The translations under genes and the position numbers were made by a program. From the NCBI GenBank assembly GCA_011009095.1, contig VTPC01000479.1, forward strand, positions 23,682 to 87,681: a stretch of 64,000 nucleotides of DNA, written 5' to 3'. Below are positions 12,746 through 22,560 of the stretch, in pieces. Within the stretch, counting starts at the first letter, position 1. The number at the start of each line of letters is the position of its first letter. The DNA comes from Ignelater luminosus. Lineage: Eukaryota > Arthropoda > Insecta > Coleoptera > Elateridae. Below the pieces are notes generated by a model. It searched no databases, was not told where the DNA came from, and saw only the letters and a program-made list of their open reading frames with translations.

Positions 12746-15700
12746 GCAAAGGAAATTTTGTAAATATTCTTGTAGGCTGTATTTTCATACTTATTGTATG
12801 GCATGCAAAAAATGTTTTTGTTTTTTAATGTAAGCTATCAGTATTTATGTCAGTTAAGATGATGTGATTTTTAAAATCTAAGATAATTGAACTATTCTTT
12901 TTTTGTTACATAGTTAAATTTCAGCTCCTATATAATCAAATCATGAGAACAATAAATAATTAGAGTATACAATTTGGGATTTATATTTTTTGTAATTTTA
13001 ACAGGCACATGTGCTACAGTTGTATTTATTCCTCCTATCACACAATTCACTTTGAAACTTGAAATAATGTCTTGATATTACTACTTCCATACTTATTTAT
13101 TATAAAGAAGAAAAAGAAATTACAATGTAAAAATATAAAATACATTTTTTCTATGCACAGTACATGCTTGAATTCTGATATACTACTAACATAAGTATCA
13201 TTCACTGAAGTGTGAAAACCCAGATTGAGGTAGGATTAAAAAATCCAAGTTTTTTGATAGAAAAATTAAATGGAAATCGAGCCAAAGCTAAAACTTGAGT
13301 TTGCCAATACCTACTTTCACAATTAGTTCACAGAGTGTTAAAATGCAACATAATAATGCTTATCATCAATTGCATTTATGAAGTTACCATTGATGCTATG
13401 CAGTGTGGGATTAAGCTAATAATATATCCGTATGTGAAGGTCAACGTCCTTGATTCCGGAACAGCTGATTCCTGAAGTATTCTAGTAGTATGCTCAGAAC
13501 ATAATAAAAGAAAGATAATAAGACTTTTCACCACTGTGAAACGGTACGTCGAGTTTTCCACTATCGTAACAGGATCTTATGGTCTTTCACCTCCATGAAG
13601 CGATGATTCAGTAACCTTGTTTGTAGGTTACTTTCTTCCAAGGCAACTGATGACGAGACGATATTATGCAAGTATATTCGCATATAATTGCGTGTATACT
13701 TTGACAAGTGGTAAGCGTCAACGTTGCTTCTTCATAAAAGATATTTAAAAGGGTAAAATGTTTTACTATATAACTAGAGCTAATCCAATAAAGAACCAAT
13801 TTGTTGGCATGGAGAACACTTAACTCACGGCACTGGTTCACACAAAGTTTAACTAACGGATAATACATTAGTTTTGTAGAAATGGACGACTTCCACATAC
13901 GTTGGTAATTTAAAGAAATATTTAATTGTCTTTCAAATATCTATGTAGAGCGAAACAGTACAAATCTCATAGAGGTTCGATAAAATGTTCAGATATAATG
14001 AGAAAAATAACGGTGCGGTAGTTATATGAAAGTTCGCTGTGAATATGTTTAGTAGGTCCGCCCAGCGGGCGAGGATTTTAGAGATGCGGGACGATAGTGA
14101 CACGTCTGGTGTACTCCAAGTATTGTCGGAAGAATATTTAGCGATGACAGAATTTATTCGCGATGTTTACACTCAGGCAACACTTTGATCTTAGCAGAAA
14201 TTAGTCCACCATTTGAACTATTTCTCGATAATTCGCGAAATTACTCAAAGTCTAAACTTTACAGGGGAAGAACATGGAAGACGCGTGTTTCTTCTTCGGT
14301 AGCTCTTGTTGAATTCTTCCGAGTTCTGTTGCGAAAATGTATAATTCCCAACCCCCCGAAAGGGTGGGTCTAACAAATAATTGATTGATCAACATTCATG
14401 ACAACAGGTCAACCAATAAAATAATTTGAGAAGGGTGTGATTTACCTAGAAATTCGAACGTTGCACTCTGCAATTATAGCAAAAATAAATCTTGTTCAAA
14501 CCTAACAAAGTGACAGTTTTATGGTTTAAAAAATCATAAAACCAAAAAATAAGAATATAGAATTCGTTGAATTGCGAAAATTAAATCTGAAAAATACAAA
14601 CTTAGAGACAATTTTATTTTATGCAAAGCCCTAATGTATCTCTAATTTAACATTAAGAAAACGTTTTATAAAAGAATTCTAGAAAAATTTAATGTTTCCA
14701 AGTCATAAATTTAATAATGCCAAGGGGCATTAAACCAATGGGCTTTTATGCTCCAGAAAGACGATAAAGTTAATGTCTAAAAAGAATAAAACATATTTAC
14801 AAAAGGAAAAGATTGAAAATAATAAAACGATATTTTGTTATTTACAGAAATTAGTAACACGTTAAGGGAAGATTCCATTATTTCGGAATTTTCCTAACAA
14901 CACTAGCGAACTTTTGCGTCCGTACTACGAAGTAACGCGGTATTTAGGAACGACGTGATTTTTTCGCGATGTAGAAAACCGGTGCCCTTGCTACACTCCT
15001 CAATGATATCAGCATAGTAAGTATTTATAAATTAAATGATGAATACTGGTAAGATTCAAAGAATCGGTGCTGTGATTGCTGTAGGTATGATACACATATC
15101 GTTGTTGTACCGGGAGGCACGCTACCGGTGGGCTACGTGTGTATGGTAAGAAAAAGCAAACCGTTCCAACGTAACGTTATTTTGTCGCGGTATCTCGCTG
15201 GAACGGTCGCGGTATTTCCCATCTCTACTTGTTTCATTTTAAACTTTAATATTGCTACTATAGATATTTTACATTGTTACCCATAAGACTGCTTCTGCTT
15301 ATCTGGGTAGTATCGCAGCATCCTGGGATGGGGATGTTCAGTGCAGAATGCGCAAATCGCTCATGCATTGCTACCTGCCTTTATTATTATTCTTGTTATT
15401 AATTATGTTTATGGAATGAACAGTAGTATTGGAATTTCTTTGCGATTGTGATAATTCTTATCTTTTATTTTTAAAAATTCAACTTTCAAATGAATATTAA
15501 CTTTCATTAAAAATTTCATTTAATTGTGAATTTAACTTTTTTGTAAGACAAAAACTAATTTAGAATAAAATTAGTCATTTGAATTTAGCAATCTGGGGCT
15601 TCACCACTATCATTTATTGTAACTGCAAATCGAGTATATAAAATTAATTTTACTAATCTAGAGAATTGCGAGTATATCACGTTAAGCACGGATGTAGAAT

Positions 15701-15849
15701 GCCAAAGTAGGAGCCCCAGGGCTTTTTTTTAGTCTTTTTTTGGTGCATTAACCAGTAGTGCGTGTTTTCCTTTAAAATTCTGTTTTTTTTCTTGTTTTTC
15801 GATTATATCTTTTTTGAGGTACAACGATTGTACCTCGCCGTCCATAGAT
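12746..15849. other. ZnT9 3' flank, then intergenic DNA
   Basis: Positions 12746 to about 13178 are the 3' UTR and flank of ZnT9 and are duplicated at 20042-20467. Beyond that no gene was recognised. A 47-codon plus-strand frame at 14045-14188 (starting MFSRSAQRARILEM) looks like the start of a transposon ORF but cannot be assigned. Near 15155-15210 an inverted pair 'accgttcca'/'tggaacggt' flanks 'gtcgcggtat', which recurs just outside it. Everything else is AT-rich and featureless. Confidence 0.3.
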
Positions 15850-16173
15850 TAAAGAACCTGTTGCAAAGGGGTCGGCATACGGATTTTTAGGAATCATGCC
15901 TCTCGTTTTTTGGGCGCATTCGACAGCTTTATCTACTGCAAAAGTATCGTTAGTTTCTGTTTATCCGTTTCGGAACGGCGAGGTTTCAAACTTCTGACAT
16001 CCCAGTCAGGCTTTCGGGATTTTGATGCCGTTTTTGGGACATTCCTTTGTCTGTAAAGAGTAACAATGATTAGAGCAATGGATAGAACTTTTGAAGCTGC
16101 ATCGAATGAGCCTAGAAAACGAGGGGTTATGACCCCTAGAAAATATGCCGACCCTTTCGCAACAGGTTCTTTT
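15850..16173. repeat. Foldback (long inverted repeat) element
   Basis: Two arms of about 95 bp, 15850-15945 and 16078-16173, are inverted copies of one another with scattered mismatches and small gaps. Both include AAGAACCTGTTGC, GGGTCGGCATA, CCTCTCGTTTT or CCCTCGTTTT, and CATTCGA. The spacer is about 130 bp and contains CGGAACGGCGAGG. The minus-strand open frame across it (15933-16196) is a by-product. It could be the core of a larger foldback or MITE element; no target duplication was identified. Confidence 0.65.
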
Positions 16174-17100
16174 GTGCGTATGGAAAAACTCGACAACGTG
16201 ACTTAAAATTACCGGCCTAAAACTATAGATGGGTCACTAAGACGGCAGTTCAACATTTCTCATGTATTTAACACGATAGCGTAGTCGTTGAGAAACTCAC
16301 GCCGTCTAAATGCTCAGTGCGAGCGTGGTCTTACGCTAGACTTCGCTGTCCCCAAGTCCTTAGGAATCGTGATACATTTTCAATACCACGTCGTGCTTAA
16401 CGTGATATACAAGATGGTAGGAAATTTATGTATTGCAAGCGCTTTGAAGCACTACTCCAGCAACCTCCTTCGTTGGAGTTAAACAATATAACACAAACTA
16501 TAGAACACGCTACCGCGATTTTCTATTATAATTTTTTTGCTCTTTATAAATTAAAACAGGCCTCGCCGAACCATTTATTTCATCTGTGAACTGCCTAACT
16601 TTGCTACTTCTATTATCTTTTTTTTCGCTTTTGTATTTAATTTAATTCACTTAATTGCATATTGTTACCAATTATCTCAAGATTAGGGCAATTGAGAATT
16701 TATTGTGCATACGTACTTATATTGATTTGAACCTGTTATATTTTGTAATACATGCTATTAATTTAAAAGAAAAATTAATAATTAAAAATTAAAAATGGAA
16801 ATTGGATTTGGATAAAATCCAATTGGTTACTTAGCACGTATTAGTTATTGTGGACGTTCAACGTTTAATTAATTTTAAATTCACTAGCACTACTAATGAC
16901 AACTTCCGAGAGGTGTTAATCACGGGAAAACTCCGAAAGGACTGTCTTCGACACTGTTAGAATCTTTCCCTCACTTAGCTTTTTCTTTCTGTTTATCAGC
17001 TGCTGGCTAATATTTTTTTCTGTGTGAACGGATACTGGATGAGTTTTACAAGCACGTCGCAATTTAGCATTTTACGTATGTTAGATAAAATAGTTGATAT
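16174..17100. other. Intergenic, no gene recognised
   Basis: Plain AT-rich DNA after the foldback element. A weak hairpin, CTCCAGCAA/TTGGAG-like, lies at about 16456-16480. No coding potential was recognised on either strand. Confidence 0.3.
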
Positions 17101-17104
17101 CTAA

Positions 17105-17580
17105 ATTAATAATTTTTTTTCACGTTCGTGAAAAAAAGTGCAACATTTTTCATTAATTTTCGTTTATAAAGGATGCGTTTGTTTCATCGCGATAGAAGCG
17201 TGAAAAAAAGTGCCATAACGGTTCATTTTTTTCACGCATTTGAGTGAAAAAAAGTATCATAACGTGTCATTTTTTAACGCAAAATATTTAAACACATAGG
17301 AGGCTGCCACTGGCATTTGTCAGAAATTAGAACGCATTGATGTGACGCATCGAGAAAGCCGTTATTGAAGTAGGTAGTTCTTGATTTTTATTACGAACGT
17401 GAAAAAAGTTTTGTATGCAATTCGTGAGTAAAATTACTTTTTTTCACTCGGCGGATTTGCGCACTCGCCTACGGCTCGTGCGGCAAACTTTCCTTCTCGT
17501 GAAAAAAAGATACACTTTACTCACTTGTTGCATAAATAACTATTTTTGTTTCATTTTTTTTCTATTTTTATTTTTCACGT
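17105..17580. repeat. Cluster of GTGAAAAAAAGT-type motifs and hairpins
   Basis: About eight copies of (C/A)GTGAAAAAAAG or its complement TTTTTTTCAC lie within 470 bp, in both orientations. Two pairs form clean hairpins: TTTTTTTCACG/CGTGAAAAAAA around 17113-17138 with a 2-base loop, and GCGTGAAAAAAA/TTTTTTTCACGC around 17200-17241. A GC-richer phrase, CTCGCCTACGGCTCGTGC, sits at about 17464-17481. The pattern suggests a repeated terminal region of a non-coding mobile element or a short satellite array. Confidence 0.55.
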
Positions 17581-18017
17581 GCATTATTAATTTTTTTTTT
17601 TTTTTAAATTAATAGCACTTATTACCATTTACTATCTGCTTTGTGATCTATTTCCTGTTTGTATTATCTAGAGAATCATACCTTTCTGTTTTGGCTTGCG
17701 GCGTTCTAGCGCCCCAAATAAATTTTAAACGCTATTAACTTGGCAGATTAGAATTTCATTTCATTCTTGTTTGGAGTTTACTTTTCAGACATCTAGAGAA
17801 TCTCGGCCTCATCGTCTAGCTACGGCGGCTCAGCCTTAAAAACGGAATTTTTTAGGTAATAAAGTCTTGACACCCAATGTATGTGGCTTCGAATTCGGTT
17901 TTTTTTTTTGCTTTTTTGTTGTTAAAAGCTTTTTGATTTGGCTTCGATAATCGGCCACGGTGTTGAACTCTTTTTTTTTCAGTTTTGGTTTTTGCTTTTT
18001 CTTTTAAGAAAATAATC

Positions 18018-18143
18018 ATGGATATCGATCGATTACTGGTTGACGAGTTGTTACTACGTGACATTCGTTGTGAAGATTCGGTTGGAGAAACATTTAAACT
18101 GTTAAGAGCTCACAAAGCTGCCTTTATAAAATCTTGTGTTTAG
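18018..18143 (+). CDS. Short ORF, possible retrotransposon gag start, at duplication edge
   Basis: A 41-codon frame beginning MDIDRLLVDELLLRD and ending TAG. The start resembles the MDxxRLxxDEL opening I associate with gag-like proteins of some arthropod LTR retrotransposons; this is recalled similarity, not a search result. Its last codons run into the left breakpoint of the duplicated ZnT9 segment (about 18132), so the frame is probably truncated by that junction. No flanking LTRs were recognised. It may be meaningless. Confidence 0.2.
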   Translation: MDIDRLLVDELLLRDIRCEDSVGETFKLLRAHKAAFIKSCV

Positions 18144-20467
18144 ATATTTTAGAGAGGTATGAAAAACACCTAATATGGCTGAAGCAGAGGAAGGACTTTT
18201 GGGTCGATCAGGCAGAGTTGTGGTAACAGCTATCGCAATGTAATTGTTAAGTAGAGTTTAAAGACTAGAATAATATTAGCAAATTTCTTGTTTTTGCAGA
18301 AATGCAACAAATTGTGTGTTTAAGTTATTTGCTTGGCTGTATACTGGTTCACACAGTATGTTCTCGGAATGTATACATTCACTTGCCGATACTATAAATC
18401 AAATAATATTAGCTTATGGTACTCATAAATCCATTCAGGTATGTTGTATATAGGCAAAATACTTAACCTTTATTGATTTCGTTTAGTATTTCGTTTTATA
18501 AAATTAGTAGATTCATTAACATTGTTTGTGTCCACAAACAGATAGTTGACATAAATGATTGACACATGACAATTGTCCACATGTCAACTAATTAGTTTTT
18601 TCATTAGTAGCGTAGTAGCGTACTACCTGGTCGTGGAGAAGCATTTTAAAAGAGTTTGTAAAATCAATAAACAACTTGGAAGATGTTACCTGCAACAAAT
18701 GAAAATCAAATATACCTGCAATTAGATAACATTGAAGTGGCGGTTATCATTGAAATCATATCGTAGTGTCTATTAGAAATCCCCAAAACCTAACCTGAAA
18801 TGTCAATCTTGACATGTAGCATAACCTATAATATGAATCTTGACTATTAATACATAACCTTAATATCAAATTTGAAAATGTAAATGGAAAATAAAATGGT
18901 TTTGCTCAGACAATTTTTTTGTAGATAGCTGATTCGTTTCATCCATATGGTTATACCAATATGAAATACGTAGCTTCCTTAATATCAGGCGTAGGTATCT
19001 TCTGCGTTGGTACAGGTCTTTCATTTTATCATGGCATTTCTGGTTTAATCTCGCCAGAGCCAATGGAAGATTTTTATTGGGTACATAAACATTAAACATC
19101 TTAGTTTCTTAAAACATTTTGATACATTTTATCATTATTTTATAGGCTTATTTCATTCTTGGTGGTTCGTTGGTTTCTGAAGGCTCCACCTTTCTTGTTG
19201 CTCTGAATTCTGTCCGAAAAGGTGCTAGAACTTCAAACATGTCCGTCAGAGATTATAGTAAGCATCATAGTTGCTCAAACTTGAGATTTTTTAATAAATA
19301 TTTCCTTTTTAAGTAACTAGAGGTCAAGATCCCAGTGTAAATGTTGTTTTGTTAGAAGACTTTGCTGCTGTTATTGGTGTTCCAGTAGCAGCTTCCTGCA
19401 TGGCCGTTTCATCTATTACCCATAATCCCATATCTGATGCTGTGGGTTCATTACTAATCGGTTGCATTTTAGGATCTGTTGCTTCATTTACTATTTATAC
19501 CAATGTTACTGCTTTAGTGGGAAGGTAAATATTTTGTTAATATATTTATGATTATTTTAATCATTGAATGTTATATTAAAGATCCATCCCTCAAGGAAAC
19601 TTGGATAAAATAAATGCTGAATTAGAGTCAGATGTGATGGTACGAGCGATCCATGATGTGAAAGCAATTGATATGGGTAATTCATTAGTTCGTTACAAAG
19701 CTGAATTAGATTTTGATGGAAGAGAATTGACAAGAATGTATCTTGATAAGCAAGAACTGAATGCTTTATTGGAGGTAATTTGATGTTAAATAAAGTTTCA
19801 ACTAATAAGAGAATTGATTATAGCAAGTTATAAAATTTAAGAATATTGATCAGCTGGAAGAATTCATGTTAAGGCATGGCGAAAGTATAGTTGATATGAT
19901 GGGAGGAGAGATTAATAGAATAGAAACGAAATTAAGGGTAGAATTCCTCGTTTTTTTTTAATTACTTCTTTGCATTTAATGTTTCTTGTTTTTCAGAAAA
20001 AACATCCTGAGATACGACATATTGATCTAGAAATTTTATAAGCAATGGAAATTTTGTAAATATTCTTGTAGGCTGTATTTTCATACTTACTGTATGGCAT
20101 ACAAAAAAATGTTTTTGTTTTTTATGTCAGTTAAAATGATATAATTTTTAAAATCTAAGATATTGAACTATTCTTTTTTTTATTACATAGTTACATTTCA
20201 GTTCCTACATAATCAAATTGTGACAACAATAAATAATTGTGGGATTTATATGTTTTGTAATTTTAACACGCACATGTGCTAAGATGTATTTTTTCCTTCT
20301 CTTACCACAATTCACTTTGAAACTTGAAATAATGTCTTGATATTACTACATCAATATTTATTTATTTATTAAAGAAGAAAAAGAATTTACACTATAAAAA
20401 TATAAAATAAATACGTAAATATCAAATGATAAATTGCTTCCATGCACAGTATATGCTTGAATTCGTG
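18132..20467 (+). repeat. Segmental duplication of ZnT9 3' half (copy of 10793-13178)
   Basis: The 2.34-kb block repeats 10793-13178 in the same orientation, including introns, the intron insert and the 3' flank. Similarity starts at CTTGTGTTTAGATAT on the left and ends near TGCTTGAATTC on the right. Because introns are preserved, this is a DNA-level tandem duplication, not a retrocopy. The copies are about 7.3 kb apart. Confidence 0.85.
18175..20041 (+). CDS. Partial tandem duplicate of ZnT9 (N-terminally truncated)
   Basis: Second copy of the ZnT9 membrane domain. Exons 18175-18239 (partial), 18300-18438, 18925-19080, 19146-19257, 19314-19524, 19582-19774, 19824-19937 and 19997-20041; the seven complete exons match the lengths of copy 1 exactly (139, 156, 112, 211, 193, 114, 45). 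All junctions are GT-AG, with no stop or frameshift from the ATG at 18175 (MAEAEEGLLG...), giving 344 aa. Missing are copy 1 exons 1-3, hence the mitochondrial presequence. The first exon also has a 31-nt deletion at about 18150-18165 that breaks frame upstream of this ATG. The metal-site HSLAD is kept; substitutions include ITHSPIPD to ITHNPISD. It is either a recent decaying pseudogene or a truncated expressed paralogue; without a targeting signal it would not be expected in mitochondria. Confidence 0.6.
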
Positions 20468-22000
20468 ATTCAGATTCTCATGACGGCATTTAATCTACGG
20501 AAAAACGATAACACTCCGTATTCTGAGAATTCTTATAATAAACTGGCCGTCAGGTACAATCAATAAAACTAATTAGGGGAGCTCTGCACGATGGAGCACC
20601 GCGCACTACAGTATTCCCACACGGGAACGGAACTAAAGTTCCGCTGGACATGGAACAACTGGACAGCCTTCTAAGCTTGACGGAACACACTTATACTTCT
20701 GAAGATTTTCTGAAGACTCTCACACTAAAAATCAGTGGTTGAGGTTTATAAACCACTGTCCCAATGTTCTACCCTCAGAACATTGGGACACCAAAATATA
20801 TTATTGGAGGCCGGGTTACTCACGGATTCCTGATTAGGCAGCTAAAGAAAGAGGTTTTGCATGTTACAACGAGAAATTTATATTTCTCTAAAGAAAATAT
20901 CCTGATACCATATCCTGCAATAAAATGCATTTGTCAGACATTCTAAGAGTATAAGAGTATTTAGAAAAGCAATTAAAAACGATAAAAATAAATTTACAAT
21001 ACTGCATTCAAACATTTCGTTTTATTAAATTGACATTTTTATAATTAATGTGTCGGGCTCTTTATAGATAAAGGCAGAAATTTTATTTTGCAAATAAATT
21101 TGAATTTTGGAATTAAGTGTGTTTGAATAAGATGCTGAAATAAATTCAGCAAAACTAAATTCATTTTTGTTTGGAACAGGGACGTAATGATTCATTACAG
21201 CCCTTGGGACGTTATAAAGGCGGGAAAATAATTTTTCTACTTTTTCTTACGTTTCCTATTTTCTTTCGTTTATCAAAATAAACAAAAACATATTTCACTT
21301 AAATAAATAATGATGTTGTAATGGATAATTTCAGTCATAAATTAACCTTTTAACAAATTGATTATTATTATTATTAGGACATCCCTAATTAAATCTAAGT
21401 AAAACGTTTTAAGATGGTTTATGCCTTTTACTAATTTTGTAATACAGTGAAAAGAGATCCTTTTTGCGATCTTTGTTATGTTAATAATGTTCTTTTTCTA
21501 TCAAAAGTTTCTCAATCATCGAAATTAGAACGTTTTCGTAGAAAAATAGAGTACTTGGGAAAATGTGGCATAAGACGTAACATTGTTTTTTGTGCAAAAA
21601 CGTTGTAACTGCATCGAATGAATTACTTTTTAGAGAAAAAGGACATTATAAATTAATAAAGATTGAAATGACATAATCCATCTTCACTGTGTTACAAAAT
21701 TAGCGTGACAAATAAACTTCCCTATAAAACAAGTTGAAATAACATTACATCCATGTCAAGTGTTTAACAACAATTCGATTGTACATATCATAACACGTCA
21801 AATACATATCAAGCTTTCGATCTGATAAAATATATTATTATTGATTCTGCTTATGTTAAGAGATTTTCATGATAAGTTCTATTTTATATTATTTCTTTTA
21901 ATTTTGTTGTTTAAATTAATATTTCATGCAATGAACTTGTAATGGTATTTCTAAAGTAAAACACCTTACACTGTCTCATATGCACGCAATATACAATTGG
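20468..22000. other. Intergenic with paired short hairpins
   Basis: No gene recognised. Two adjacent perfect hairpins lie at 20732-20790 (listed separately). A small 60-codon frame at 20764-20946 overlaps the second hairpin and has no recognisable features. The remainder is AT-rich. Confidence 0.3.
20732..20790. repeat. Two adjacent perfect hairpins
   Basis: Hairpin 1: CAGTGGTT ... AACCACTG, 8-bp stem with a loop of about 10 nt. Hairpin 2: TGTCCCAATGTTCT (20757-20770), loop ACCCTC, then AGAACATTGGGACA (20777-20790), a perfect 14-bp stem. They are too short and AT-flanked to be called a terminator or RNA gene in an animal; perhaps they are the ends of a mobile element. Confidence 0.5.
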
Positions 22001-22059
22001 TCCAAATATACTAAAAGTACTTGCACCCCAGCAGGTATAGAATTGTGTTAAAATGTTAA

Positions 22060-22560
22060 AACCTTATGGGTGTTGGGGATGCGCGTCGGGTATTGTCGGG
22101 AGTGGCGGTCACAGAACATTAAACGGGTGGCGGTAAAGCACGCTTTACTGAATTGTAAAAACTTACGGTACTACTAAGGGCGTGTTCGAAAAGTCAGGGT
22201 AAAGGTAGGATGCTGGAAGGCGCTGTAGAGCTAACGCGAGAGTGTCGCTATTTTCGAACGGTTTGGTAAACATTAACCCTAGTAGCACAGTACGGTAGGG
22301 ACTGTATAGGTTGCCGAGTCCTTTACGACTAGGAAATGAAACACTAGTTCTGAGTCTAAACTGTGTAGGCAACATGGCATATCCTTTTTCGTTCCAAAGT
22401 AGCATAGCCTGTACAGTTTCTTTACCGTACAACCGCATCAATCCGAGGTAGCTACAGCGCCATCGTTTGGAGACATAAGAAATTAAACGTTAAGTTTGTC
22501 AATAGATGGCGTTATCGCAAGTTCGGATTTACATTGGCATTCTTACACAATAACTGTATA
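22060..22560. other. GC-richer island of unknown nature
   Basis: About 500 bp distinctly richer in G+C and CpG than its surroundings, containing phrases such as GGGTGGCGGTAAAGC, GGCGTGTTCGAAAAG, CTACAGCGCCATCG and GATGGCGTTATCGC. The minus-strand open frame 22163-22441 (92 codons) gives a protein with no motif I recognise. It might be part of a repeat, an LTR-like piece or a regulatory island; no function is claimed. Confidence 0.3.

Noticed and set aside
15933..16196. 87-codon minus-strand frame
   Set aside because: It is read through the foldback arms; the repeat structure explains the openness.
18132..20467. ZnT9 duplicate as a processed retrocopy
   Set aside because: All introns and the 3' flank are retained, so the copy arose at the DNA level.
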